The notes under the pieces are model-generated. The model searched no databases and had not been told where the DNA came from. It saw only the letters and a list, made by a program, of their open reading frames with translations. From Betaproteobacteria bacterium MOLA814 (lineage in GTDB: Bacteria; Pseudomonadota; Gammaproteobacteria; Burkholderiales; Burkholderiaceae_C), in NCBI GenBank assembly GCA_000496475.1, contig AYMW01000001.1:1001358-1065357 (forward strand): DNA of 64,000 nt, written 5' to 3'. Numbering within the stretch: the first letter of the stretch is position 1; each line of letters begins with the position of its first letter. Both the position numbers and the translations under genes were made by a program. Positions 35,247 through 43,960 of this stretch are shown here, one piece after another.

Positions 35247-36173
35247 ATGAGTGACACCAATACCCCGTATATAGAGCCACCAATGGCTGTCGATGAGCCA
35301 TTCACGCACCCCGTTGTCCAAGCCCAAGCGCAAGACCCCATTGCACGCAAGCGCTACAAGCGCAGTTGGGGTAGCCACTCGTCCAACCCATGGCGTTTAC
35401 CGGCATTGGATGCCAGCTTTTGGCCCGTTTTTTACCGGAATTTTTTAGTGTGGCGCAAACTTGCGTTGCCCAGCTTGGTTGGCAATATTGCAGAGCCACT
35501 GATTTGGTTGGTGGCTTTTGGCTACGGCATGGGTGCGTTGATAGGCACCATTGATATGGGCACGCAACAGGTGCCTTACTTGCTGTTTTTAGCCAGTGGC
35601 AGTATTTGCATGAGTGCCATGAATGCCGCGTCGTTTGAAGCCTTGTACTCGGCGTTCTCTCGCATGCACGTTCAAAAAACATGGGACGGCATCATGAATG
35701 CCCCAATCAGCCTAGACAACATTGTGCTGGCGGAAATGCTGTGGGCCTCGTTCAAGGCCGTGTTCACAGCAATCGCCATCATGGGTGTCATGCTGGCACT
35801 CAACATCAGCACCAGCCCCAAACTCATTGCCGCTGTGCCCGTGCTGATGCTCACGGGCGTTACCTTCAGTTGCTTGGCATTGGTGTTCAACGCGCTGGCC
35901 AAAGGCTACGACTTTTTCACCTACTACTTCACCTTGTTCTTAACGCCCATGATGTTTTTAAGTGGTGTTTTTTTTCCGCTCAACCAGCTGCCGCCGCTGG
36001 TGGCAGACATTGCCAACGCCCTGCCATTGGCCAACGCCGTTGCACTGGTGCGCCCTTTGTTCATGGACGAGTGGCCTACACAGGCATGGATGCACGTGCT
36101 GGTGCTGTTGGCCTACGCAGTTGGTGGGTTTTGGCTGGCTTTGGCGCTGACACGCAAGCGCTTCAGCGCATAA
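35247..36173 (+). CDS. NodJ-type ABC-2 permease
   Basis: A 308-aa ABC-2 membrane protein of the NodJ family. About 70 N-terminal polar residues precede six hydrophobic segments; the conserved ABC-2 block FYFTLFLTPMMFLSGVFFPLNQLPP is near the centre-right, followed by LPLANAVALVRPLF. It forms the exporter with the NodI-type ATPase; the genes are 2 nt apart and clearly one operon. It is convergent with the 2-oxoglutarate oxygenase gene, 22 nt away. Confidence 0.9.
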   Translation: MSDTNTPYIEPPMAVDEPFTHPVVQAQAQDPIARKRYKRSWGSHSSNPWRLPALDASFWPVFYRNFLVWRKLALPSLVGNIAEPLIWLVAFGYGMGALIGTIDMGTQQVPYLLFLASGSICMSAMNAASFEALYSAFSRMHVQKTWDGIMNAPISLDNIVLAEMLWASFKAVFTAIAIMGVMLALNISTSPKLIAAVPVLMLTGVTFSCLALVFNALAKGYDFFTYYFTLFLTPMMFLSGVFFPLNQLPPLVADIANALPLANAVALVRPLFMDEWPTQAWMHVLVLLAYAVGGFWLALALTRKRFSA

Positions 36174-36195
36174 ACGTGCAGGATCGGCGACGTGT

Positions 36196-37038
36196 TTAAC
36201 CGTTGCGGCGCAACTCTTGCATACGCTCTTCAAAGTAACTGCCAACGGTATGGCGCTCAGACAACACCACGGCGCGCTCAGGGTGCAAGAACAGGGGCAA
36301 TGAGATGCGCGCCTTGGTTGCTGCGTCGCCAACCGGGTTGAGCACGCGGTGCACGGTTGATGGGTAGTAGCCGCCTGAGGCCTCCTCCAACATGTCACCA
36401 ATGTTGATGATGAGCAAACCAAAGTCACATGGCACATCGTGCCAATCGCCGTCTTTGCCCAACACCTGCAAACCTGGCTCAGTGGCCGCAGGCAAGATCG
36501 TCAATAAGTTGATGTCACCGTGCGCAGCAGCGCGCACCGCACCAGGCTCCTCGTCACCGCGCAGCGGCGGGTAATGCAACACCCGCAACAGGGTGTGGCT
36601 GCTGCCCTCCAACATCTGTGGCAGCGGCATGCTGTAGTTGGCTTTGACCTCTGGCGGTGAGTCGTCCTCTATCCAGCCCAGCAGTGTCTCGGCCAGCGCT
36701 GTGCCCTCAGCGTGGTAGCGCAGCGCCGCATCTGACACCTCGCCCGGGTAACGCCCCCAAGGGTAAATATGAAAAAACTCTTTTAAATCGCGCTTGTCAT
36801 TGCCTTTGGCTGTCTCTGACACTTCTGGCGCAAAGTAGCCGTCTAGGGTGTCTTGGCTATACGGGTATTGGCGCTTGGCATCGGTGTTGAAAAACGCGTG
36901 CCATTCCTCGTAGATGCCTTGCACCAAGCCTTGGCTTAAGGGGTGGTTTTTAAGCACACCAAAACCCGTGTCGTGCAGGCTTTTACAAAACGCTGCAGGT
37001 GCGCTGGACGATTGAAAATCAACTATGGGTAAATGCAT
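36196..37038 (-). CDS. Fe(II)/2-oxoglutarate-dependent oxygenase, isopenicillin N synthase-like
   Basis: A 280-aa double-stranded beta-helix oxygenase. Iron ligands are His173 and Asp175 (AAHGDINLL) and His230 (STVHRVLNP); Arg244 in the RIS motif would bind the 2-oxoglutarate carboxylate. An N-terminal DIOX_N-like part (LPIVDF, GFGVLKNH) is present. The family hydroxylates or ring-closes small molecules, and includes thymine 7-hydroxylase and plant and fungal oxygenases. It is the third gene of an operon with a ribokinase-like kinase and a nucleoside hydrolase, each 28 nt apart, so a nucleobase or nucleoside substrate is a reasonable hypothesis, not shown by the sequence. Confidence 0.88.
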   Translation of the reverse strand: MHLPIVDFQSSSAPAAFCKSLHDTGFGVLKNHPLSQGLVQGIYEEWHAFFNTDAKRQYPYSQDTLDGYFAPEVSETAKGNDKRDLKEFFHIYPWGRYPGEVSDAALRYHAEGTALAETLLGWIEDDSPPEVKANYSMPLPQMLEGSSHTLLRVLHYPPLRGDEEPGAVRAAAHGDINLLTILPAATEPGLQVLGKDGDWHDVPCDFGLLIINIGDMLEEASGGYYPSTVHRVLNPVGDAATKARISLPLFLHPERAVVLSERHTVGSYFEERMQELRRNG

Positions 37039-37066
37039 ACTGGGCGCCTTGTGTCGTAATAGTTGG

Positions 37067-38083
37067 TTACCGGTGTGTACGGGCTGGCTGTAACCAAGCC
37101 GAGTCCATCAGTGTGGACTCAAACAAAGCCAAACAAGCCTGTGCGTCGACGCGCATGCACACCTGTGTGGGCAAACGACCGTCTGCCCAACCCGCTTGCG
37201 GGTAGTTGGAATGGGCGCGTCTGTTCATCATGGTTTGGCCATTGGCATGGCCGTCAACGGCCACGCGAATCACGCCACTGTCCACGCCAAACAACTCTGG
37301 CGCAACCACATACACAAAGGCCAGCAAGTCATGTGCAAAACAACCCTTGTTCTGAATGGTGTCGTGCAAGCCGCTGTAAAAGTCGGCATAAAAAGCCACT
37401 GCATGGCGCAGGGTGTCGGTGGCAGGGTGTTGTTGGTGCGAGGCGATGGCATCAAACAAAGCCAGCTCAGTAACCACTTTGTGCGTCACGTCCAGGCCCA
37501 CCATGGTGAGCTGAAAGCCCGCGGCAAACACATGGTCAGCAGCCAGCGGGTCATTCCATATATTGGCCTCTGCCACTGGCGACACATTACCGGGCTCTAG
37601 CACGGTGCCCCCCATGATCACCACGTCGCGCAACAACATGGGCAACTGTGGCTCCAGCTGTAAAGCCAAGCTCACATTGCCCAAGGGGCCAACCGCCACC
37701 AACGTGATGTTGCCTGGGTTTGCGCGCGCCATGTCCACAATAAACTGCGCACTGCTGCGTGTATCCAACTGATTGCTGGTGGCTTGGCGCGAAGGCAAAT
37801 TACCCAAACCGTCTGCACCATGGATAAACGCGGGGGGTGGCTCTGCATGCTTGGCCAAGGGCGCAGCCACGCCTTTGGTCACCGGTATGTGGGCATAGCC
37901 CGCCAACGCAGCAAGATAGAGTGCATTGGCAGCGGCCTGCTCAACACTGACATTGCCAAAGGTGGTGGTAATGCCCACCACGTCTATGGCGGGGTGTGCC
38001 AACGCAAAGTACAACGCAATGGCGTCGTCTACACCGGGGTCTGTGTCGTAAATAACGCGGGTGGGGGTCGCTGTGGTGGTCAT
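37067..38083 (-). CDS. nucleoside hydrolase (IunH/RihB type)
   Basis: A 338-aa inosine-uridine-preferring nucleoside hydrolase. The N-terminal calcium-binding signature is YDTDPGVDDAIAL (Asp13, Asp15, Asp19, Asp20), followed by TTFGNVSVEQAAANAL, the NPGNITLVAVGPLGNVSLAL block, IMGGTVLEPGNVSPVAEANIW and DVTHKV. It splits ribonucleosides into base and ribose in the cytoplasm. It lies between a ribokinase-like gene (28 nt upstream) and the oxygenase (28 nt downstream), so the ribose released could be phosphorylated at once. Specificity among purine and pyrimidine nucleosides is not readable. Confidence 0.94.
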   Translation of the reverse strand: MTTTATPTRVIYDTDPGVDDAIALYFALAHPAIDVVGITTTFGNVSVEQAAANALYLAALAGYAHIPVTKGVAAPLAKHAEPPPAFIHGADGLGNLPSRQATSNQLDTRSSAQFIVDMARANPGNITLVAVGPLGNVSLALQLEPQLPMLLRDVVIMGGTVLEPGNVSPVAEANIWNDPLAADHVFAAGFQLTMVGLDVTHKVVTELALFDAIASHQQHPATDTLRHAVAFYADFYSGLHDTIQNKGCFAHDLLAFVYVVAPELFGVDSGVIRVAVDGHANGQTMMNRRAHSNYPQAGWADGRLPTQVCMRVDAQACLALFESTLMDSAWLQPARTHR

Positions 38084-38111
38084 GTGGTGGTTGAGTTACT
38101 CAAACAGGGTC

Positions 38112-39077
38112 TCAGGGTGATGGGCTGGCGCTGCAATATGCCAGCAAGCTGTGCACTGCACTGTCCTGGGCGGGCCTGTGTTGCTCTAAGAATTGGGCAA
38201 CTGTTTGCGCTGTTGGCATGCTGCTTTGGGCGCCCAATTGTGTACACGCCAACGCACCTGCTGCACTGGCTGTGCGCAAGGCCTGCGCCATCTCAATGCC
38301 TTGAGACAGTGCGCCTGTCAGTGCGCCGCAAAAGGTGTCCCCAGCGCCCGTGGTGTCCACCACATCGACCTGAAAAGAAGGCTGCGCCACCAGCGTGTTG
38401 TTGACCCATGCGCAACTGCCCCTTGCGCCCAACGTCACCACCACAGCGGGTACGTCCAAGGCCTGCAGTGCGAGGGTAATACTCAAGGGTTGCTGGCCAG
38501 TTTTGGCTTGCACCACTGCGAACAACTCACCTTCGTTGACAACCAGCACATCCACGTTGGTCAATAAGTCACTGGGGAGAGGCTGCGCAGGCGCGGCGTT
38601 GAGCACCACTTGCACACCAGCTTCGCGTGCGGCTTTGGCATAACAAGCCACCGTTTGCAACGGTGTTTCCAGCTGCATCAACAAGTGGCTCACCCCAGTC
38701 AACGCGCCCACATGGCTGGCCAAATGCTCGGGACGCAGCGCTGCATTGGCACCTGGCGCGACCGTAATGGCGTTGTCACCGCCGCTCGAGACGCAAATAA
38801 AGGCACAGCCAGTGGGCTGTTCACTCCATACGGTGTGCTGCACCACACCGGCTTGCGAGAGCGCGTCTGTCAGTGGTTTGGCAAAGTCGTCTCGCCCCAG
38901 CGCCAGCAACATATGCGTCTCAGCACCGCTGGCGCGGGCGCAAGCCACCGCTTGGTTGGCTCCTTTGCCGCCAGGGAAGGTCTGAAAGTGCTCACCGAGC
39001 ACGGTTTCACCAGGTGCAGGAATATGGCGGGCACTGACCACAAAATCCAAATTAGCAGACCCGGCCACCAGTATCAT
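38112..39077 (-). CDS. rbsK: PfkB-family ribokinase
   Basis: A 321-aa sugar kinase very close to ribokinase: start ILVAGSANLDFVVSARHIPAPGETV, sugar-binding FPGGKGANQAVACARAS at 34-50, NAAPAQPLP and NEGELFAV, and the anion-hole/catalytic DTTGAGDTFCGAL. It phosphorylates ribose to ribose 5-phosphate. It heads the minus-strand operon ribokinase, nucleoside hydrolase, oxygenase and is divergent from psuK. The ATG at 39077 is used; a TTG one codon earlier is also open. Confidence 0.85.
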   Translation of the reverse strand: MILVAGSANLDFVVSARHIPAPGETVLGEHFQTFPGGKGANQAVACARASGAETHMLLALGRDDFAKPLTDALSQAGVVQHTVWSEQPTGCAFICVSSGGDNAITVAPGANAALRPEHLASHVGALTGVSHLLMQLETPLQTVACYAKAAREAGVQVVLNAAPAQPLPSDLLTNVDVLVVNEGELFAVVQAKTGQQPLSITLALQALDVPAVVVTLGARGSCAWVNNTLVAQPSFQVDVVDTTGAGDTFCGALTGALSQGIEMAQALRTASAAGALACTQLGAQSSMPTAQTVAQFLEQHRPAQDSAVHSLLAYCSASPSP

Positions 39078-39104
39078 CAAGCAGTCCCAATTGTTCGTTG
39101 TTGG

Positions 39105-39128
39105 TTGATGGTTATCAAAAAAACCATC
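39105..39128. promoter_or_regulatory. inverted repeats in the rbsK-psuK divergent region
   Basis: Within the 70-bp space two overlapping inverted repeats occur: TTGAT-GGTT-ATCAA (39105-39118) and GATGGTT (39107-39113) with AACCATC (39122-39128). Such a compact site between divergent operons is a likely operator for a shared nucleoside-responsive regulator; none is encoded next to it. Confidence 0.5.
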
Positions 39129-39147
39129 GGTAAAAGTATCCTAAATT

Positions 39148-40197
39148 ATGCACCCAGCCCAACCGGCTCACCAGGCTTTGCCCACACAACCCGACCACCA
39201 GCCAACAGGCTCTGTGCTGGTGATAGGTGCTTGCAACACGGACATAGTCGCCAGCACCCACGAGCCTCTGCGCAGCGGCGACTCGGTACCCGGCCATGTG
39301 GCATTGCGCCCAGGTGGCGTGGCGCGCAATGTGGCACACAACTTGGCAGCTTTGCACCTGCGCACACAACTGCTGTCTGTGGTCGGCGACGACTGGTTAG
39401 GCCAGTTGTTGTTGCTGGCATGCCAGCAAGCGCACATAGACACCACAGGCGTGCACACCGTGGCAGGTGTGGCCAGCGCCAGCTACGTCACCGTGCACGA
39501 TGCCACAGGCGACACGGCTGCGGCCATCAACGCCATGGACGCGCTGGCGCACATGACACCAACATGGCTGCAGCGCAACGCAGCCCAATTGAGCCAAGCC
39601 AGCGCCTTGGTGGTGGACTGCAACTTGGCGCAAGACAGCTTGGCGTGGCTGTGTAACAACTACGCGCACCTGCCCATCTTTGTAGACGGTGTGTCCACCA
39701 CCAAAGTCAGGCGACTCATTGGGCTGGAGGCCAACATCCATACCCTCAAGATCAACGCGCTAGAAGCTGGCGTGCTGTGCGCGCAAAGCTGCGAGACACC
39801 GGCACAAGCCAAACAATGCGCCCAAGTGCTGCACGCTGTGGGCTGCCAACGCGTGCTCATCAGCCTAGGCGCCCAGGGCTTTACATGGTCAACGGCAGAC
39901 GCACACCCAGACACGCAGGCCTACTGGATACAGCCAGCATTGGTTGGTGCCACCTCTGCGCACAACGACGTGGGCACATCACACAGCACGCAGGTCAACA
40001 CCACAGGCGCAGGCGATGCGCTGTTGTCAGGCCTGGTATACGGCTTTATGCACCAGCTAGACACACAACAAACGCTGCACATCGCCAACGCATGCGCGGC
40101 CATCACGCTACAAAGCACACACGCCAACAACCCACAGCTGTCACGTGCATGGGTACACACCATCGCGTCGACACAACCTACCCCTGCCTATTTATGA
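39148..40197 (+). CDS. psuK: pseudouridine kinase
   Basis: A 349-aa PfkB-family kinase that aligns well with E. coli PsuK (YeiC): VLVIGACNTDIVASTHEPLRSGDSVPG, then LRPGGVARNVAHNLAAL, TLKINALEA, NTTGAGDALLSGLVYG and TLQSTHANNPQLS. It phosphorylates pseudouridine at the 5' position. About 25 residues are added at the N-terminus compared with E. coli. Its stop overlaps the psuG start (ATGA at 40194-40197), so the two enzymes of pseudouridine breakdown are translationally coupled. Confidence 0.93.
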   Translation: MHPAQPAHQALPTQPDHQPTGSVLVIGACNTDIVASTHEPLRSGDSVPGHVALRPGGVARNVAHNLAALHLRTQLLSVVGDDWLGQLLLLACQQAHIDTTGVHTVAGVASASYVTVHDATGDTAAAINAMDALAHMTPTWLQRNAAQLSQASALVVDCNLAQDSLAWLCNNYAHLPIFVDGVSTTKVRRLIGLEANIHTLKINALEAGVLCAQSCETPAQAKQCAQVLHAVGCQRVLISLGAQGFTWSTADAHPDTQAYWIQPALVGATSAHNDVGTSHSTQVNTTGAGDALLSGLVYGFMHQLDTQQTLHIANACAAITLQSTHANNPQLSRAWVHTIASTQPTPAYL

Positions 40198-41159
40198 CCA
40201 CCGCTTTGACCACACCACACAACCCCTACTTGGACATATCAGCCGAGGTGGCGCAGGCGCTGGCCTACGGCTCACCTGTTGTCGCGCTGGAGTCCACTAT
40301 TATTTCGCACGGCATGCCCTACCCTGACAACGTGCACACCGCGCTCAAGGTTGAAGACGCTGTTAGAGCAGGCGGTGCGATTCCAGCCACCATTGCCATT
40401 GTGGGCGGGCGACTCACTGTGGGTTTGTCAACCGATCAAATAGAAACCTTGGGCAAAACTGGGCGCGACGCCATCAAAGTGAGCCGGCGTGACATGGCGA
40501 TGGTCGTGGCCACGCAGCAAACTGGCGCAACCACCGTGGCGTCCACCATGTTGATTGCCGCCATGGCGGGTATTCGGGTGTTTGCCACTGGCGGTATTGG
40601 CGGCGCGCACAGAGGCGCACAACACAGCTTTGATGTGTCAGCAGACTTGCAAGAGTTGGCTCAAACACCTGTGGCCGTGGTCTGCGCGGGTGCCAAATCT
40701 ATTTTAGATTTAGGCCTCACGCTTGAATACCTAGAAACCCACGGCGTTCCTGTGCTGGGCTACCAGACCGACGAGTTGCCTGCTTTTTACACCCGCAACA
40801 GCGGTTATGCACTGAACTACCGTGTGGATACACCGCTGGCTGTCGCACAGGCCATGGCCGCCCAATGGGGCATGGGGTTGGCGGGCGGCATGGTCATAGC
40901 CAACCCCATAGAAGCTGAATTTGACATGCCCAAAGCCCTCATTGACCAAGCCATTGAGACCGCCTTGGCCGACGCGGCGGCGCAAGGCGTGAGTGGCAAA
41001 GCGTCCACACCGTTTTTGCTGGCGAGGGTGGCGGCGTTGACTGGCGGGCGCAGCCTGGCGTCCAATGTGTCACTGGTCATGAACAATGCCCGCTTGGGCG
41101 CGGCAGTGGCTGTGCAATACGCGGCGCTTACAAAACCTGTAATACCTAAGGCATACTAG
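40194..41159 (+). CDS. psuG: pseudouridine-5'-phosphate glycosidase
   Basis: A 321-aa PsuG protein that cleaves the C-C glycosidic bond of pseudouridine 5'-phosphate to uracil and ribose 5-phosphate. The catalytic residues seen in E. coli PsuG appear with a +2 shift: Glu33 (ALESTIISHGMPYP), Lys95 (KVSRRD), Asp151 (SADLQEL) and Lys168 (CAGAKSILD). ATG 40194 overlaps the psuK stop; the longer open frame to 39777 lies inside psuK and is not used. It is followed 80 nt later by a nucleoside-type ABC importer. Confidence 0.95.
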   Translation: MTTALTTPHNPYLDISAEVAQALAYGSPVVALESTIISHGMPYPDNVHTALKVEDAVRAGGAIPATIAIVGGRLTVGLSTDQIETLGKTGRDAIKVSRRDMAMVVATQQTGATTVASTMLIAAMAGIRVFATGGIGGAHRGAQHSFDVSADLQELAQTPVAVVCAGAKSILDLGLTLEYLETHGVPVLGYQTDELPAFYTRNSGYALNYRVDTPLAVAQAMAAQWGMGLAGGMVIANPIEAEFDMPKALIDQAIETALADAAAQGVSGKASTPFLLARVAALTGGRSLASNVSLVMNNARLGAAVAVQYAALTKPVIPKAY

Positions 41160-41239
41160 CAAGCGCAAGCAGTTTTTAAGGCAACGGCTACCAGCACACA
41201 ACCGCTGGCTAAGCCATTTTCAAAATGATGGAGACACAC

Positions 41240-42265
41240 ATGAAACAACAAGCAAAATTAGGTTTATTGGCTGGCGTTATTGTGGCAGTTGCAGCGTATG
41301 CCCTGTTCACTGTTACGTCTAAAAAGGAAGAACTTGTGGCTGTCGCCAGCACTGCGGTACCCGCCATTGTGTTTGACATGGGCGGCAAGTTCGACAAGTC
41401 GTTCAATGAGTCGGCATACCGGGGCATGGAAAAGTGGAAAAAAGAGTCTGGCAAAGACTACCTTGAATTTGAAATTTCCAACGAGTCACAGCGTGAGCAA
41501 GCCATTCGCCGCATGGCCGAAAAAGGTGCCAGCCCCATCATCGGCATTGGCTTTGGTCAAGCCTCTAGCATTGAGAAGGTTGCCAAAGAGTTTCCTAATC
41601 TCAAGTTCGCCATCATCGACATGGTGGTGGATGCGCCCAACGTGCAGTCTGTCGTGTTTAAAGAACAAGAGGGCAGCTACTTGGTTGGCGTGATGGCCGC
41701 CAAGGCCAGCCAAACTGGCAAGGTTGGGTTTGTAGGCGGGATGGACATTCCATTGATTCGCAAATTTGAATGTGGTTACCGCCAAGGTGTCATGTCCGTT
41801 AACGCCAGCAACGAGGTATTTGCCAACATGACAGGCACCACTGGCGCGGCTTGGAACGACCCAGCCCGCGGGGGCGAGTTGGCCAAGTCACAGTTTTCCA
41901 AGGGCGCGGACGTGGTGTTTGCCGCCGCTGGCGGCACGGGCATGGGCGTGTACCAAGCGGCTAAAGACAGTGGCAAGTTGGCCATTGGCGTAGACAGCAA
42001 CCAAAACCATGTGCAACCAGGCACGATGCTGACCTCTATGCTCAAGCGAGTTGACGTGGCGGTGTACAACGTGGCCATGGCGCACACAGCTGGCGTGTCA
42101 GTGCTCGGCTTGAAAGAAGGCGGCGTCGACTACGCCATGGACGACAACAACGCCGAGTTGGTCACAGCCGATATGAAAGCGGCTGTTGAGGCCGCCAAAG
42201 CCGGCATCATCAGCGGCGATATCAAGGTGGCGGACTTCATGGCTGACAACGCTTGTAAGCTGTAA
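41240..42265 (+). CDS. BMP-family nucleoside-binding protein of an ABC importer
   Basis: A 341-aa protein of the Bmp/Med (PnrA-like) family, which binds purine or pyrimidine nucleosides. The N-terminal hydrophobic segment LGLLAGVIVAVAAYALFTV is a signal or signal-anchor without a lipobox Cys. Family motifs follow: IVFDMGGKFDKSFNESAYRGM, ISNESQREQAIRRM and GFVGGMDIPLIRKFECGYRQG. ATG 41240 has GGAGA upstream; an ATG at 41225 is also in frame. It lies directly after psuG and before a double ATPase and two permeases, so pseudouridine or another nucleoside is the expected ligand. Confidence 0.9.
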   Translation: MKQQAKLGLLAGVIVAVAAYALFTVTSKKEELVAVASTAVPAIVFDMGGKFDKSFNESAYRGMEKWKKESGKDYLEFEISNESQREQAIRRMAEKGASPIIGIGFGQASSIEKVAKEFPNLKFAIIDMVVDAPNVQSVVFKEQEGSYLVGVMAAKASQTGKVGFVGGMDIPLIRKFECGYRQGVMSVNASNEVFANMTGTTGAAWNDPARGGELAKSQFSKGADVVFAAAGGTGMGVYQAAKDSGKLAIGVDSNQNHVQPGTMLTSMLKRVDVAVYNVAMAHTAGVSVLGLKEGGVDYAMDDNNAELVTADMKAAVEAAKAGIISGDIKVADFMADNACKL

Positions 42266-42320
42266 ACAGCACCTCGCCCCAGTGACCTGTACAAGGCCGT
42301 TGAGGCGATGCACCACAAGC

Positions 42321-42356
42321 AAAGCCCACCGCACTTTCACGAGTAGTGGGCTTTTT
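42321..42356 (+). terminator. Rho-independent terminator/attenuator after the BMP gene
   Basis: AAAGCCCAC (42321-42329) pairs with GTGGGCTTT (42346-42354), and a five-T run ends at 42356. Placed between the binding-protein gene and the ATPase gene, it would make most transcripts stop after the binding protein. Confidence 0.8.
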
Positions 42357-42382
42357 AGCTGTGTTATCTAGTTGGATACGCC

Positions 42383-43960
42383 ATGGATAAAGCCACCTTA
42401 CCCAGCCACACAACGGCCGCTGCGCCGACTGCAACCGTGGGCTCTGTTGCCGTGGGTATGCACGGCATAGAAAAAAGATTTGGCGCAGTGCGTGCCAACC
42501 AAGGCGTCAACCTCAACGTGGCAACGGCCACAATACACGGCATTGTGGGTGAAAACGGCGCGGGTAAAAGCACGCTGATGTCCGTGCTGTATGGCATGTA
42601 CCAAGCAGACGCAGGACGCATTGCTATCAACGGCGCAGCCGCCACCATCCACAATGCCGACGACGCCATCGCGCTGGGCATTGGCATGGTGCACCAGCAC
42701 TTTATGTTGGTAGACACCTTAAGCGTGTTGGACAACATCATGCTGGGTGCTGAACCCCATTGGCTGCTCAGCCGCGCCGACAAGGCCACCCGGGGCCAAC
42801 TGCGCGATTTGATGCAACGCACTGGCTTGCACCTGGACTTGGACAGCTTGGTACGCGACTTGGCGGTTGGCGACAGGCAGCGCTTGGAGATCATCAAGGC
42901 GCTGCACCGCGGCGCCAATATCTTAATTTTGGACGAGCCCACTGCGGTGCTCACACCGCAAGAAACGGCGCAGTTGTTTGAGGTTTTGCGCGGCCTGCGT
43001 GCGCGAGGTACCACGCTGATCATCATCACGCACAAGCTGAAAGAGGTCATGGGCTTGTGCGATGCGGTGACCGTCATGCGCGCAGGTGAGGTGGTTGCTG
43101 ACATGCCCATTGCACAAGCCACTCTCGAAATTTTGGCTGAGGCCATGGTCGGGCGCAAGGTACACATTGGTCGCGACGGCAGCGTTGGTGTGCAGGACGG
43201 CGCGGTGTTGCTGCAAGCCAGCGGCATAGGCGTACAAGACGCCTTGGGTGTCGCACGCTTGCGCCAGCTCGATATCACCTTGCGAGCAGGCGAAATTGTT
43301 GGGGTGGCGGGCGTGTCAGGCAACGGTCAAAGCGAGCTCTTAGACGTGCTGGCCGGTTTGCTATCGCCGGACAGCGGTGAGTTACAAGTCATGGCGCAAA
43401 CCTTCAACTCAGCCCACTGGCTAGACCCGAAAACCGCCAGGCAACTGGGCATCGCCCACGTGCCCGAAGACCGCCATGCGCGTGCATTGGTCATGGCATT
43501 TGCAGCTTGGGAGTCGGCCGTACTGGGTTATGGCCACTTGACCAGTTACACAACGGGCGGCTGGATGCACCACAGCGCGATGCGCACAGCCACACGCGAC
43601 ATGATGGAGGCTTTTGACGTGCGACCAAGAAACACCGAGTTGCAAAGCAGCCACTTTTCTGGCGGCAACCAACAAAAGCTGGTGCTGTCACGCGAACTGG
43701 GCCAAGCCCCCACCATTTTGTTGGTGGGCCAACCCACGCGCGGCGTAGACGTTGGTGCGATTGAGTTTATTTACGCCCAACTGCGCGCCATGCGCGATGC
43801 CGGTTGTGCGGTGCTGGTGGTGTCCAGCGAGCTGGACGAAATTTTGGCCTTGGCCAGCCGCGTCATTGTGATGAACAACGGGCGTGTCACTGGCGAGTTG
43901 GCCATCGACGATTGCAACGAGACCAACTTGGGCCTACTGATGACGGCGGAGAACGTATGA
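42383..43960 (+). CDS. nucleoside ABC importer ATP-binding protein (two ATPase domains)
   Basis: A 525-aa protein with two ABC ATPase domains, like the sugar/nucleoside importer ATPases (NupA, YufO, RbsA). The N-terminal domain has Walker A GENGAGKST, MVHQHFMLVDTLSV and ILDEPTAVLTP; the C-terminal has GVSGNGQSE in the Walker A position, as usual for the second domain, and FSGGNQQKLVLSREL plus LVGQPTRGVDVG. Its stop overlaps the next start (ATGA at 43957-43960). Confidence 0.93.
   Translation: MDKATLPSHTTAAAPTATVGSVAVGMHGIEKRFGAVRANQGVNLNVATATIHGIVGENGAGKSTLMSVLYGMYQADAGRIAINGAAATIHNADDAIALGIGMVHQHFMLVDTLSVLDNIMLGAEPHWLLSRADKATRGQLRDLMQRTGLHLDLDSLVRDLAVGDRQRLEIIKALHRGANILILDEPTAVLTPQETAQLFEVLRGLRARGTTLIIITHKLKEVMGLCDAVTVMRAGEVVADMPIAQATLEILAEAMVGRKVHIGRDGSVGVQDGAVLLQASGIGVQDALGVARLRQLDITLRAGEIVGVAGVSGNGQSELLDVLAGLLSPDSGELQVMAQTFNSAHWLDPKTARQLGIAHVPEDRHARALVMAFAAWESAVLGYGHLTSYTTGGWMHHSAMRTATRDMMEAFDVRPRNTELQSSHFSGGNQQKLVLSRELGQAPTILLVGQPTRGVDVGAIEFIYAQLRAMRDAGCAVLVVSSELDEILALASRVIVMNNGRVTGELAIDDCNETNLGLLMTAENV

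Noticed and set aside
34246-36173. Nodulation (nod) gene cluster
   Set aside because: Only NodI/NodJ-type exporter genes are present; the pair is widespread in non-symbiotic Burkholderiales and no nodABC is nearby.
38610-39656. 348-codon open frame on the plus strand
   Set aside because: It crosses the ribokinase antisense and the psuK start in another frame; the two real kinases explain the region.
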